The notes under the pieces are model-generated. The model ran no database searches and was not told where the DNA came from. It saw only the letters and a program-made list of their open reading frames with translations. A stretch of DNA of 64,000 nucleotides, taken from contig NZ_BORO01000001.1 of the NCBI RefSeq assembly GCF_018333215.1, forward strand, positions 248,001 through 312,000, in the 5' to 3' direction. This stretch comes from Oceanobacillus sp. J11TS1 (GTDB lineage Bacteria; Bacillota; Bacilli; Bacillales; Amphibacillaceae). Made by a program: the position numbers and the translations under genes. Position 1 is the stretch's first letter, and each line of letters opens with the position of its first letter. Below, in pieces: positions 44,577 to 53,334 of this stretch.

Positions 44577-45959
44577 ATGAAGAAGCTGAATAATTTTCTG
44601 GATAATAAGTGTAGACAAAATGGAAGTATTTTAGGATTAAGTATCCGCTGCAGTATAAGTGGAAAGATTATGTATGATCATTTTGCAACCACCCGTCTTC
44701 AGCCAGCTTCTAATTTGAAGATAGTAACTGCTGTAGCTGCGTTGAGTAAATTAGGTCCTGATTATACTTTTCAAACAGCTGTTTATATGGATGGAGAAAT
44801 GGTAAGAGGAGGTTATCAGGGGAATATATATTTAGTTGGTAAGGGCGACCCGACTTTACAATTAAAAGATTACATGCGTTTTGTAACTTCTTTAAAAGAA
44901 AAGGGGATTAGACGGATTTCAGGTGACTTTATTTTAGATGATAGCTGGTATGATGATATTCGTTGGTCTCAGGATTTGATATGGAAGGATCAGCAATATG
45001 CATATGGCTCGGAGGTATCTGCGCTAAGCCTTGCTCCAGATACAGATTATGATACGAATTCGATTAAATTCATTGTGAAGCCAGAACAAATTGGTGCAAG
45101 TCCAACCGTGGAAATCATTCCTCACGCAGAAGGAATAACGATAACAAATAAAGCAATTACGACAGCAGAGGCAGATGAGGAAGAACTTATTATACATCGT
45201 CATCATGATAAGAATCAATTTATTATATCAGGTAAAATTGGAATAAAGGAAGGAAAGCAAGAAGTCTACATGGCAATAAAGGATATTGAAATTTATATTG
45301 CGAAAACAGTGAAGCGTATGCTTGAAAAAGTGGGAATTGTTTTAAAAGGAAAAATAAAAAGGGGGAAGACACCTGTCGATGCGGAGTGTATTTATCAACA
45401 AGCATCGCCGCCATTATCCAAGATTGTAGTTCCGTTTATGAAACAGAGCAATAATGGGATTGGTGAAATGCTCACTAAAGAATTAGGACGTATTACCTTT
45501 GGAGATGGGACATGGGAAGCGGGAATCGCCGCATTAAAAGAAGCGTTAGTTCCTTATTGTATTCGTTTAGATACGTTACAATTAAGGGATGGTTCGGGAA
45601 TTTCAGCTGCGAATTTTATTCCTGCAGAAGAGCTGACACGCTTACTTTTTGAAATACAAAAGGAAAAGTGGTTCCCCGACTTTTTAAATAGCCTGCCAAA
45701 AGCTGGAGAAGAGGACAGAATGGTTGGCGGTACATTACGTCATCGGATGAAAGGGTTAGATGTTCGGGCTAAAACAGGGACGATTGAAGGCGTCAGCACG
45801 CTCTCTGGTTATTTAACAAACTTGAACGGGAATCAACTTATTTTTTCAATCTTATTTAATCATTTATTAGATGAAGATAAAGGCAAGGATTTAGAAGATG
45901 AACTGATCGCATTATTAGCGGAAATAACGAACTGGAGTACAGATGGAAGCAGTAGTTAA
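44577..45959 (+). CDS. D-alanyl-D-alanine carboxypeptidase/endopeptidase (S13, DacC-like), no signal peptide
   Basis: Penicillin-binding S13-family peptidase. Active-site motifs in order: SxxK as Ser45-N-L-Lys48 (PASNLK), SxN as Ser291 (KQSNNG) and KTG at Lys399 (RAKTGTIEG). There is a long insertion between the first two motifs, as in DacC/PBP4. The ATG at 44577 follows GAGGTGG; an in-frame TAA at 44559 rules out a longer N-terminus. The protein starts MKKLNNFLDNK with no signal peptide or membrane helix, although the enzyme should act outside the membrane. It may use an unusual export route or act on cytosolic muropeptides. Confidence 0.88.
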   Translation: MKKLNNFLDNKCRQNGSILGLSIRCSISGKIMYDHFATTRLQPASNLKIVTAVAALSKLGPDYTFQTAVYMDGEMVRGGYQGNIYLVGKGDPTLQLKDYMRFVTSLKEKGIRRISGDFILDDSWYDDIRWSQDLIWKDQQYAYGSEVSALSLAPDTDYDTNSIKFIVKPEQIGASPTVEIIPHAEGITITNKAITTAEADEEELIIHRHHDKNQFIISGKIGIKEGKQEVYMAIKDIEIYIAKTVKRMLEKVGIVLKGKIKRGKTPVDAECIYQQASPPLSKIVVPFMKQSNNGIGEMLTKELGRITFGDGTWEAGIAALKEALVPYCIRLDTLQLRDGSGISAANFIPAEELTRLLFEIQKEKWFPDFLNSLPKAGEEDRMVGGTLRHRMKGLDVRAKTGTIEGVSTLSGYLTNLNGNQLIFSILFNHLLDEDKGKDLEDELIALLAEITNWSTDGSSS

Positions 45960-46220
45960 TTATGGCAGGATTCTAGCATGGAATAGAGCTGTTTACGCAG
46001 TACTTTTAAGTTGTTAAAGCACGTTTATTTCACAGAATTAAGCTTCATTTTATGTTTTTTTCATGGGCTTACCACAGTTTTACCACATTTAAATGCTAAA
46101 GTTAAATTAAGATAGTTTAATAAATCCATCAATAGTTAGAGATTATATTCAAAAGGATTTCATTTCGACAGCTATCGTTTTGATTCTTGTAATGAATGTC
46201 AAACAATAAGGAGAATGAAT

Positions 46221-46628
46221 ATGACAGTGCATATTTACGGAGTATCTTGCTCATCTACAAGAAAAGCGAGACAGTGGTTTCGCAAACATGGAATTGCTTA
46301 TAAGGAACGTAATATCTTACATCAACCGTTGACAATTGAAGAACTTAAAAATATTTTACAAATGACTGTGGAAGGAACGGACGAAATACTTTCAACCCGT
46401 TCTAAAATTTACAAAGAACTTAATCTAAATGTAGAGGAACTTTCTTTACAAACCTTGTTAAAACTAATTCACAAATATCCAAGATTACTAAAAAGCCCTA
46501 TTTTAGTTGATGAAAAAAGATTTCAAGTTGGTTATCATGAGGAAGATATTCGTCAATTTTTACCAAGAAAGACGAGGCAACTTCAATGGTTACAATGGAA
46601 GGTAGATTTAGGTTTGATGAAAGGCTGA
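46221..46628 (+). CDS. Spx/MgsR-family regulator paralogue lacking the CXXC switch
   Basis: ArsC-fold regulator that in its family binds the RNA polymerase alpha C-terminal domain. The active loop reads VSCSSTRKA: Cys10 is kept but Thr13 replaces the second cysteine, so the disulfide redox switch of Spx is missing. The family arginine is present in STRSKIYKEL, and the YPRLLKSPILVDEKRFQVGY core is typical. 135 residues. ATG 46221 is seven bases from GGAG; ATG 46215 is too close. Confidence 0.88.
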   Translation: MTVHIYGVSCSSTRKARQWFRKHGIAYKERNILHQPLTIEELKNILQMTVEGTDEILSTRSKIYKELNLNVEELSLQTLLKLIHKYPRLLKSPILVDEKRFQVGYHEEDIRQFLPRKTRQLQWLQWKVDLGLMKG

Positions 46629-46720
46629 ATAATTTTATTTGGTGTAAATATAATATTTGGCTCGGACGTGTATGGTTGTCCAATAGCTAATAGAATACGC
46701 ATTTCTTTATAACGAATTAG

Positions 46721-46754
46721 ACGAGACGGCTCTCTTTATAGTCGTCTCGTTTTA
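46721..46754 (+). terminator. Terminator between the Spx-like gene and metI
   Basis: ACGAGACG (46721-46728) pairs with CGTCTCGT (46743-46750), followed by TTTTATT. Confidence 0.75.
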
Positions 46755-46780
46755 TTCGTTATCTAGGAAAATATAAAAAT

Positions 46781-47878
46781 TTAAGCGCCTGTTAATGCTT
46801 GTTCAATATCTTCTATTAAATCCTCTGCATCTTCAATTCCGACAGAGAAACGGAGGAGATCATCGCCGATTCCTCGATTATCTCTTTCCTCAGCTGGCAT
46901 ATCAGCATGCGTTTGAGTAGTAGGATAGGTGATAAAGCTCTCTACGCCGCCTAAGCTTTCTGCAAATACAATTAAGTTTAATTGAGATAAAAAAGACTTA
47001 ACTTGTTTTGCATTTTCTAAGCAAAAGGAAAGCATGCCGCCTTTATTTGGATAATATACTTTGCGAATTGCTGGGTGCTCCTTTAAGTAAGTGGCAATTT
47101 GCTTAGCGTTCGATTCATGTCGTTGCATACGTAATGCAAGTGTTTTTAAACCACGTACAAGTAACCAGCTGTCTAACGCAGATAAAGTCGCTCCAGAAGC
47201 ATTATGCATATTAAATAGTTTTTCGGATAAAGCAGCATCCTTTGTAACCACAATTCCTGCCAGTACATCGTTATGACCGCCGATATATTTGGTTGCACTA
47301 TGAACAACAATATCTGCACCAAGGCTAAGAGGCTGCTGTAGATAAGGTGTTAAAAATGTATTATCCACAATCAACAGTAAGTCGTGTTTTTTTGCTAAAT
47401 CTGAATATGTCTTAATATCTACTTCTTGCAGCAATGGATTCGTAGGCGTTTCCAAAAAGATAGCTTTTGTATTTTCGTGAATACATCGTTCTGTTTGCGT
47501 AATATCTTGGCACACATCATAGGTTACCGAAATATCATATGCTTTTTCAAAATGGTCAAAGATGCGATAGGTTCCTCCATAAATATCTTTTGTAGCAATA
47601 ATATGATCACCTGAACGAAATAAAGAGGAGAGTATTAATTGAATAGCAGCCATCCCCGAACTACAGGCAAAAGCAGCATCTCCTTGCTCTAATTTTGCGA
47701 AACCTTCTTCTAAAACGGATCTTGTCGGATTTTTGGTACGTGTATAATCAAATCCTGTGGAATGGCCAATTCCCTGATGTTGGTATGCTGTAGACATGTA
47801 TATAGGCGGATTGATTGCCCCTGTTCGTTCATCGGTTTTGTTACCAAGCTGTACTAATGCTGTTTCTAATTTTTTCAT
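46781..47878 (-). CDS. metI: Cystathionine gamma-synthase/O-acetylhomoserine sulfhydrylase-like enzyme (MetI type)
   Basis: PLP-dependent Cys/Met metabolism enzyme of 365 residues. PLP lysine Lys197 is in HSATKYIGGHNDV; SSGMAAIQ and VDNTFLTPYLQQP are family motifs, and the C-terminus has RFSVGIEDAEDLIEDIEQAL. AGGAGG lies eight bases before ATG 47878. It is placed behind a SAM-I riboswitch, which indicates methionine synthesis and matches MetI in Bacillus. The metC partner often next to it is absent. Confidence 0.88.
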   Translation of the reverse strand: MKKLETALVQLGNKTDERTGAINPPIYMSTAYQHQGIGHSTGFDYTRTKNPTRSVLEEGFAKLEQGDAAFACSSGMAAIQLILSSLFRSGDHIIATKDIYGGTYRIFDHFEKAYDISVTYDVCQDITQTERCIHENTKAIFLETPTNPLLQEVDIKTYSDLAKKHDLLLIVDNTFLTPYLQQPLSLGADIVVHSATKYIGGHNDVLAGIVVTKDAALSEKLFNMHNASGATLSALDSWLLVRGLKTLALRMQRHESNAKQIATYLKEHPAIRKVYYPNKGGMLSFCLENAKQVKSFLSQLNLIVFAESLGGVESFITYPTTQTHADMPAEERDNRGIGDDLLRFSVGIEDAEDLIEDIEQALTGA

Positions 47879-47904
47879 CCTTTTCTGCCTCCTCATAAAT
47901 AAAA

Positions 47905-47932
47905 CCCTTCTTACTCATAAGAATAAGAAGGG
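47905..47932 (-). terminator. Riboswitch-controlled terminator of metI
   Basis: CCCTTCTTA and TAAGAAGGG form a 9-bp stem followed on the minus strand by TTTTATTT, just after the SAM aptamer. Confidence 0.88.
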
Positions 47933-47952
47933 TATAACTACAAAATCATACA

Positions 47953-48059
47953 CTTCTTATCTTTAAAGGAATGAAATCCTCCTGGAATTAGCACCTTGCT
48001 TTTGTGAGCTGGTTGCTGAGACATCTTAGGGCCAGTCCCTCCGTCTCTCTTGATAAGAA
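47953..48059 (-). promoter_or_regulatory. SAM-I (S-box) riboswitch
   Basis: On the minus strand: P1 strand TTCTTATC at 48059-48052, then GAGAGACGGAGGGACTGGCC, TCAGCAACC, GGTGCTAATTCCAG, and the P1 partner GATAAGAAG (47961-47953). These are the conserved S-box elements. SAM binding stabilises P1 and lets the downstream terminator form, shutting off metI. Confidence 0.95.
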
Positions 48060-48389
48060 TTTGAATTTATTCAATTATAATTATTTTTACTTTACAAGAG
48101 AGCGGAAAAAAAATCAAGTTTTATTTAAAATTTTAGATTAGTCTATGTTTAGAGGGGATCTTCATTTTAAGCCTCCGCGATGTACATGTTTCTTATAAAT
48201 GGCGAAAACAATATTTTAATGAAAACCCTAATAATAGTTTGAAAAGCGTTTTGATGAAGATTACAATAAGAGTGATGATATTGAACTAATTAGTTGTATT
48301 TAAAAAAGAAGAAAAGAAGTCTAAATAGATGAAGGGCGAACCTGGAAGAAGGATAAGAGCAGAATATCTTTAAAAAAGGAAGACGATAT
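48060..48389. other. Intergenic region
   Basis: AT-rich, no gene seen. It contains the promoter region of the leftward riboswitch transcript (TATAAT on the minus strand near 48080) and the leader of the following gene, with AAAAAAGGAAG before its ATG. Confidence 0.4.
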
Positions 48390-49226
48390 ATGCATAAAAG
48401 AAAGCTATTAATCGTTAACATTTGCATGTTGGCAGGCTGTATAATTATTGTTGGTACGGGTATTTATAAAGATAACCGTTCGGCTCAACAGTCTGTGGAT
48501 TCGGAACGACGAATTATAGAAAGTAGAGAGGGGCAAACGGAAGAAAGCGTAGAACTTTTCACTACTACTTGGCAGAATAAATTATTAATGGATAATGAAC
48601 AAATTTATCGGCCGGTCGATTTAGATTACCCCAACACGCTGCATGAAAAGGACGAAACGGAATTATTGGATGATGTTCGTATAACCCAAGAATCAGAAAT
48701 AAAAGGTAAAACCTATTCAGATTTTGAGGAAGAAGCCCCTACGCAAATAACAAAAAATGAAAGTGACCGAACGCAAACGGAAGAGATAGAACAAAGCAAC
48801 CATTCTAACCAGGGCTATACTGCCAGTAAGAGTGAAGCGCAAGCAGAGGAAAGAGAAGTCTCACTTCCTAACCAAAGTATTGTAAATGCCAGGGGAGACA
48901 CGGAGACTCATGCAGATAAGGATTCTCGAAAATTAAATGATTCTAATTCAAATGACGCAATGGAAAATACAAATGAAGAAACGAAAAAAGAAGAAAAAGT
49001 AGAAACAGATCATCCCTCAGATGAGAAGGATGAAAATAAGAGCGTAGATAACGACAATAAGGAAGATACAGCGAAAGAAGAAGCTGAGAAAGAAAAAGAG
49101 GTATCAGATAAAGACAACGAAACAGAAAACGGTGAGAACAAAGGGAATGATTCCAATCCTAAGCCCGAAAAGGAGGGGGAACATATAAATAATAGCACGG
49201 AGAAAACACCTGTTATTATTGAGTAA
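48390..49226 (+). CDS. Membrane-anchored acidic low-complexity protein
   Basis: Unrecognised 278-residue protein. An N-terminal transmembrane/signal-anchor segment (about 5-26, KLLIVNICMLAGCIIIVG) is followed by a long hydrophilic chain very rich in E, D, K, N, S and T and poor in aromatics, especially the last 110 residues. It is predicted disordered and exposed outside the membrane. An AAAGGAAG ribosome site is present. LAGC at 14-17 resembles a lipobox but is embedded in the helix. No partner genes. Confidence 0.6.
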   Translation: MHKRKLLIVNICMLAGCIIIVGTGIYKDNRSAQQSVDSERRIIESREGQTEESVELFTTTWQNKLLMDNEQIYRPVDLDYPNTLHEKDETELLDDVRITQESEIKGKTYSDFEEEAPTQITKNESDRTQTEEIEQSNHSNQGYTASKSEAQAEEREVSLPNQSIVNARGDTETHADKDSRKLNDSNSNDAMENTNEETKKEEKVETDHPSDEKDENKSVDNDNKEDTAKEEAEKEKEVSDKDNETENGENKGNDSNPKPEKEGEHINNSTEKTPVIIE

Positions 49227-49711
49227 AGGATAAAATATACGCTTGTTTCTCTAGACCAAAAAAGATAATAGCGATTTTTTTAAAGAAATAATAATGAATA
49301 TTAGCCTATTCTTGCAAAGTTTGATATTATATTAATTGCAGTGACTATTTATAGTGCGTGTTCAAAAATGTCGAGGAGAAGGAACAGTCGGCTAAGGTTT
49401 CAGGTTCCGATTTTGGTGCTGTGAGGACTCGCCTCGCCGAAAAAAGCTGCAGGACAGAAATGGAAGGCAGCGCTGCTTCCGGTAAAAGGTATGCTTTTAA
49501 TTACATAAGCAGCGGTACGCCGGATTAGCTAGTCGACGAGCATCTTGCCCGCTGTGATGATTCCTGCGCCTGTTACATGGCGTCGTCGTTATTGGTAGAA
49601 GTTTCTATACCTAATCTGTCATTTTATTCGGCTATTTGAACATCCTCTAATATAAGAATAGTTTAAGAACACATTAGATTTTATATTTATGGAAGATAGA
49701 AAGGAAGATGA
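49227..49711. other. Intergenic region mostly occupied by a MITE-like element
   Basis: Contains the repeat copy B (49358-49647) and the leader of the NADH dehydrogenase gene. No gene is seen. Confidence 0.5.
49358..49647. mobile_element. MITE-like element, copy B
   Basis: The ends GTGTTCAAAAATG (49358) and CTATTTGAACATCC (near 49633) are inverted and match the ends of copies A and C, in opposite orientation to A. The interior (about 260 bp, GC-rich) is unlike copy A's and codes for nothing obvious. Confidence 0.65.
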
Positions 49712-50923
49712 ATGATGAGTAAACCAAAAATAGTTGTACTTGGTGCAGGCTATGCTGGATTAGTAGCAACAAGACGTTTAACTCAACAGCTCTCTGCTGA
49801 AGAAGCTGAAATTGTTTTAATTAACAAACATAATTACCATTATGAAAGTACATGGCTACATGAAGTAGCTGCGGGTACTATTAACCCGAACCAAGCGCGT
49901 TTTATGCTAACTGATGTCGTAAATCCAAAACGTGTTCGTTTAATTTATGATACAGTTACGGAAGTGAAGCGTGAGGACAAGCGTGTGGTTCTAGAAAACA
50001 GTGAAGTAGCTTATGACTATCTTGTATTTGCATTAGGATTTGTTTCAAATACATTTGGCATCCCTGGCATGGAAGAACATGCTTATGCAATTACTGATAT
50101 TGATTCAAGTCGTTTAATTGCTGAACATATTGAATATCAATTTGCTCAATATTCTTCAAGCGAAGAAAAACGTGATGAGCAACTTGCTATCGTGGTCGGC
50201 GGCGGTGGTTTCACTGGCATTGAGTTTGTTGGTGAACTTGCAGATAAAGTACCAGAGCTATGTAAAAAATATGACATTGACCGCAGTAAAGCACGAATCA
50301 TTAACGTAGAAGCAGCTCCATCTATTTTACCTATGTTTGATAAAGATCTTGTTGCTTATGGTAAACAATCCTTAGAAAACCGCGGCGTGGAATTCCGTAT
50401 TGGTACACCAATTAAAGAATGTACAGAAGAAGGATTCGTTGTTGGTGATGATAATGAATTAATTAAAGCTGGTACGGTAGTATGGACTGGTGGAGTAACT
50501 GGTAACCCAGTATTAGCTGAATCAGGTTTTGAATTATTTAAAGGTAAAGTAAACGTTGGGCCAGATCTACGTCCGGAAGGGGAAGAAGATATCTTTATCC
50601 TTGGAGACTGCTCTTGGACATTAGACCCTAAAACTGGTAAACCTTATCCTCCAACTGGTCAGTTAGCTGTTCAAGAAGGTGCGAAAGTTGCTGAGAACAT
50701 CGTTGCGTTAATCCGTAATGAAGTTATTACTGATTTTGTTTATTCCGATAAAGGTACAGTTGCATCCCTTGGTTTATCTGATGGTATCGGGAATGTACTT
50801 GACGGGAAAAAACTAAGCGGTAAATCTGCAGCAGCAATGAAAAAAGTTGTTGATGACCGCTCTCTATTCTTAGTTGGCGGTACGAAGACATTACTTAAAA
50901 AAGGTAAATTCCGTCCTTTCTAA
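49712..50923 (+). CDS. ndh: Type II NADH dehydrogenase (NDH-2)
   Basis: Non-proton-pumping NADH:menaquinone oxidoreductase attached to the inner face of the membrane. FAD motif VVLGAGYAGLVA at residues 7-18, NADH motif VVGGGGFTGIEFVGEL near 160, and FILGDCSWT near 300. The end of the chain (GKFRPF) is the membrane-binding part. The 403 residues are like B. subtilis Ndh/YumB. AAGGAAG precedes ATG 49712; ATG 49715 is a close alternative. Confidence 0.94.
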   Translation: MMSKPKIVVLGAGYAGLVATRRLTQQLSAEEAEIVLINKHNYHYESTWLHEVAAGTINPNQARFMLTDVVNPKRVRLIYDTVTEVKREDKRVVLENSEVAYDYLVFALGFVSNTFGIPGMEEHAYAITDIDSSRLIAEHIEYQFAQYSSSEEKRDEQLAIVVGGGGFTGIEFVGELADKVPELCKKYDIDRSKARIINVEAAPSILPMFDKDLVAYGKQSLENRGVEFRIGTPIKECTEEGFVVGDDNELIKAGTVVWTGGVTGNPVLAESGFELFKGKVNVGPDLRPEGEEDIFILGDCSWTLDPKTGKPYPPTGQLAVQEGAKVAENIVALIRNEVITDFVYSDKGTVASLGLSDGIGNVLDGKKLSGKSAAAMKKVVDDRSLFLVGGTKTLLKKGKFRPF

Positions 50924-50981
50924 TAACAGAGTGACAGTATATTATTGGATTTGATAAACTACTCCACAGGAGGTAAGAAAT

Positions 50982-51080
50982 ATGAAGAAAGTATTTTGTT
51001 ATGTTTTGCTTGCTCTGACAGCACTAGTTGGCTATCGAGTTGCAAATGATTATTTAGAAGATAATAGGGACTTTAGATAA
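50982..51080 (+). CDS. Small hydrophobic peptide, 32 residues
   Basis: MKKVFCYVLLALTALVGYRV followed by a short acidic/basic tail: a single N-terminal helix or signal-like segment. AGGAGG lies eight bases before the ATG, and a perfect terminator follows five bases after the stop, which supports a real gene. Unrecognised; it could be an accessory of the upstream dehydrogenase, but nothing shows this. Confidence 0.7.
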   Translation: MKKVFCYVLLALTALVGYRVANDYLEDNRDFR

Positions 51081-51084
51081 TAAA

Positions 51085-51119
51085 AAAATTACCAGGAGTT
51101 TTCTCCTGGTAATTTTTTT
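51085..51119 (+). terminator. Terminator of the ndh/small-peptide unit
   Basis: AAAATTACCAGGAG (51085-51098), loop TTTT, then CTCCTGGTAATTTTTTT (51103-51119). Confidence 0.97.
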
Positions 51120-51212
51120 GGTTTTTAAGAAATGAAGCGGAAGCTGTAGAGAAGCCTTTTAGTGAATAAGAATTGCTCCTTTAACCATAATACAATTAAG
51201 GAGTGTGCAATA

Positions 51213-52076
51213 ATGCGAAGGTTTATTCTTTTATTCACTTTTTTATTTGTTTTTATTCCTAATCCTTCTTATGCGAAAGTTATGGAATTATATGATGACC
51301 AAGAGTCTTGGTTAATCGATTTAAAACCTTATATTTTTGAAATGGATACAGCTCTGCTGAATTGGAATGAAATCCAACGTTTGACAAAGCATATGCAGAA
51401 TATTGTTTTAGAAAAGCCTATGAATGCATACATTGATCACGAAGGCAAAATCGTAAAAGAAAAACATGGTTCTATGCTCGATGTCATCCAGTTTCATTCA
51501 CTTATCAACGAGGTCTATTATGGAGAAGAGGACAAACGGTTCCGTATACCAAAACAAACGATTCCGGCACGTGTAGATGAAGCGTTGCTAAAAGAAATAA
51601 CGGAAAAACAGCTGAATCGTTTTACAACGTATTTTAGGAAAGAAAATGTAGAAAGGACCCATAACATTGAGTTAGCTGCAGAAGCGATTAATAATACGGT
51701 TATCTTTCCTGGAGAACGTTTCTCTTTTAACGAAGTAGTTGGGGAGAGAACGAAAGAAAGAGGTTATCTTCCGGCCCCGGTCATTGTAAAAGGAGAATTT
51801 AGTGAAGATATTGGCGGCGGAATTTGCCAAGTATCTTCCACATTATTTAATGCTGTAGATCTCCAAGGGATTGAAATTATAGAACGTTACGCGCATAGCA
51901 GAGAAGTACCTTATGTTCCAAAGGGAAGGGATGCAACCGTAAGTTGGTGGGGACCAGATTTTTCATTTCGGAATAAATATAATCATCCACTCCTCATCCA
52001 AGCTACTTCAAAATACGGAGAAATGACGGTTACGATTTATTCTAGTAAAGATGCAGCTCTTTTTAAAGAAACATAA
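51213..52076 (+). CDS. Secreted VanW-family protein
   Basis: 287-residue exported protein with a signal peptide (1-19, cleavage near SYA) and a C-terminal VanW domain (about 155-280: FPGERFSFNEVVGERTKERG, GGGICQVSSTLFNA, WWGPDFSFRNKYNHPLLIQA). VanW proteins occur in glycopeptide-resistance clusters and elsewhere; their biochemical role is unknown. AAGGAG lies nine bases before ATG 51213. No van genes are nearby, so this is a housekeeping-type VanW. Confidence 0.88.
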   Translation: MRRFILLFTFLFVFIPNPSYAKVMELYDDQESWLIDLKPYIFEMDTALLNWNEIQRLTKHMQNIVLEKPMNAYIDHEGKIVKEKHGSMLDVIQFHSLINEVYYGEEDKRFRIPKQTIPARVDEALLKEITEKQLNRFTTYFRKENVERTHNIELAAEAINNTVIFPGERFSFNEVVGERTKERGYLPAPVIVKGEFSEDIGGGICQVSSTLFNAVDLQGIEIIERYAHSREVPYVPKGRDATVSWWGPDFSFRNKYNHPLLIQATSKYGEMTVTIYSSKDAALFKET

Positions 52077-52110
52077 AAGACCCACATTGATAAGCTTATA
52101 ATTAAAATAT

Positions 52111-52151
52111 AAAAACCTGATTTTGCTTCTGCGAGCAAGATCAGGTTTTTT
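52111..52151 (+). terminator. Terminator of the VanW gene
   Basis: AAAAACCTGAT (52111-52121) pairs with ATCAGGTTTTT (52140-52150), with an inner TTGCT/AGCAA stem. Confidence 0.9.
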
Positions 52152-52173
52152 ACATAGATGTCTATATTAAATT

Positions 52174-52340
52174 GAGATGTTCAAAAGTCCTCAAATATCA
52201 AGCTTCAAATTTCTATATCGCATGAAGCGTTTGCCCTGTTCATAAAAGCACATCACTGTGACCCTGTGGTTTGGATCAGAAATGGGGCCGGGATTGGGAT
52301 TACTCGACCCACCCAAAACTGTTAGCTGCTTTGAACACGC
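52174..52340. mobile_element. MITE-like element, copy C
   Basis: 167 bp with ends GATGTTCAAAAGTC and GCTGCTTTGAACACGC. Its right 45 bases align with the right end of copy A (GATTACTCGACCCACCCAAA against GATCACTCGTCCCATCGAAA). Non-coding. It ends a few bases before the 3' end of the yceI-like gene. Confidence 0.65.
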
Positions 52341-52347
52341 ATTTACA

Positions 52348-52884
52348 TTATTCTGCTTTGTGCAATTCTAATTCAAACTGAATTTTTACATCTTCACCAA
52401 CAAGGACGCCGCCAGTTTCCAGAGAAGCATTCCAAGTTAAACCGAATTCTTTACGATTGATGCTTGTAGAACCGCTAAATCCTGCAACAAGGTCTCCACT
52501 CATTGGATCTTTACTTTCGCCTTCGAAGGTTACGTCTAAAGTAGCTGGTTTGGTAGTTCCTTTCAATGTTAAATCGCCATTCACCTTGTAGTTATTGCCG
52601 CCAGATTTTTTGATATCTGTTGCGATAAATGTAATATTTGGGTGGCTTTCTGCATCAAAGAAATCCTCAGAACGAAGATGATTATCGCGGTCACTATTAC
52701 GTGTATTGATACTAGCTACATCTATTGTTACTTCAATTTCCGCATCCGTTAAATCTTCCACATCTGCTTTAATCCTCGCATCAAAGTTATCGAATGTACC
52801 CTTTGCTCTTGAAATCATCATATGCTTTACAGAAAATCCCACTTCACTATGCGCTTTGTCTACTGTCCAATTTAATTTTGCCAT
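52348..52884 (-). CDS. YceI-family polyisoprenoid-binding protein
   Basis: Lipocalin-like beta barrel, 178 residues, opening WTVDKAHSEVGFSVKHMM, with SINTRNSDRDNHLRSEDFFD and GFSGSTSINRKEFGLTW. Relatives bind long isoprenoids. No signal peptide is present, so it should be cytosolic here, as in other Firmicutes. AGGAGGAG lies before the ATG. Monocistronic. Confidence 0.9.
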   Translation of the reverse strand: MAKLNWTVDKAHSEVGFSVKHMMISRAKGTFDNFDARIKADVEDLTDAEIEVTIDVASINTRNSDRDNHLRSEDFFDAESHPNITFIATDIKKSGGNNYKVNGDLTLKGTTKPATLDVTFEGESKDPMSGDLVAGFSGSTSINRKEFGLTWNASLETGGVLVGEDVKIQFELELHKAE

Positions 52885-53097
52885 TATTACTCCTCCTAAA
52901 TATTAGTTACTTACTTTATGTTACCTAGTGTAAAATGATAAATAGAAAAAGTCAAGTATCTTTAATTAAAAATTTCTTAAATGCATATATGATACCCCAT
53001 ATTTATATGGAAATAACTTGTTCCAAAGATGCATGCCGTTCCTAAAACGTTGATTTAGCAATAATAATATATAGGGTTGTACGAGGAGGGGAGGAAA

Positions 53098-53316
53098 GTG
53101 GACAAAGGTACTTTGATTAGTATAATTGCTGTGCTTATCGCTACAACAAACCAAGTTCTTGTGCTATTAGGTAAGTCACCGATACTTATCGATAGTACCC
53201 TTATAGAGCAGATTGTATCCGCGATATTCACTATCATCACTATTATTGTGGCTTGGTTCAAAAGGAAGAAAAAAATGGCGGATAACCCGAAAAAAAATAA
53301 AAATAATAAGAACTAA
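53098..53316 (+). CDS. Holin of the SPP1/XhlB type
   Basis: 72-residue membrane protein of the SPP1-type holin family: VDKGTLISIIAVLIATTNQV, then LLGKSPI, a second helix (VSAIFTIITIIVAWF) and a lysine-rich tail. Two transmembrane helices. GTG 53098 follows AGGAGG by eight bases. No endolysin, XhlA-like or phage structural gene is nearby, so it is a lone holin homologue; it may be a domesticated phage remnant or a membrane toxin. Confidence 0.8.
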   Translation: MDKGTLISIIAVLIATTNQVLVLLGKSPILIDSTLIEQIVSAIFTIITIIVAWFKRKKKMADNPKKNKNNKN

Positions 53317-53334
53317 CGTAATTCTATAGTAGTT

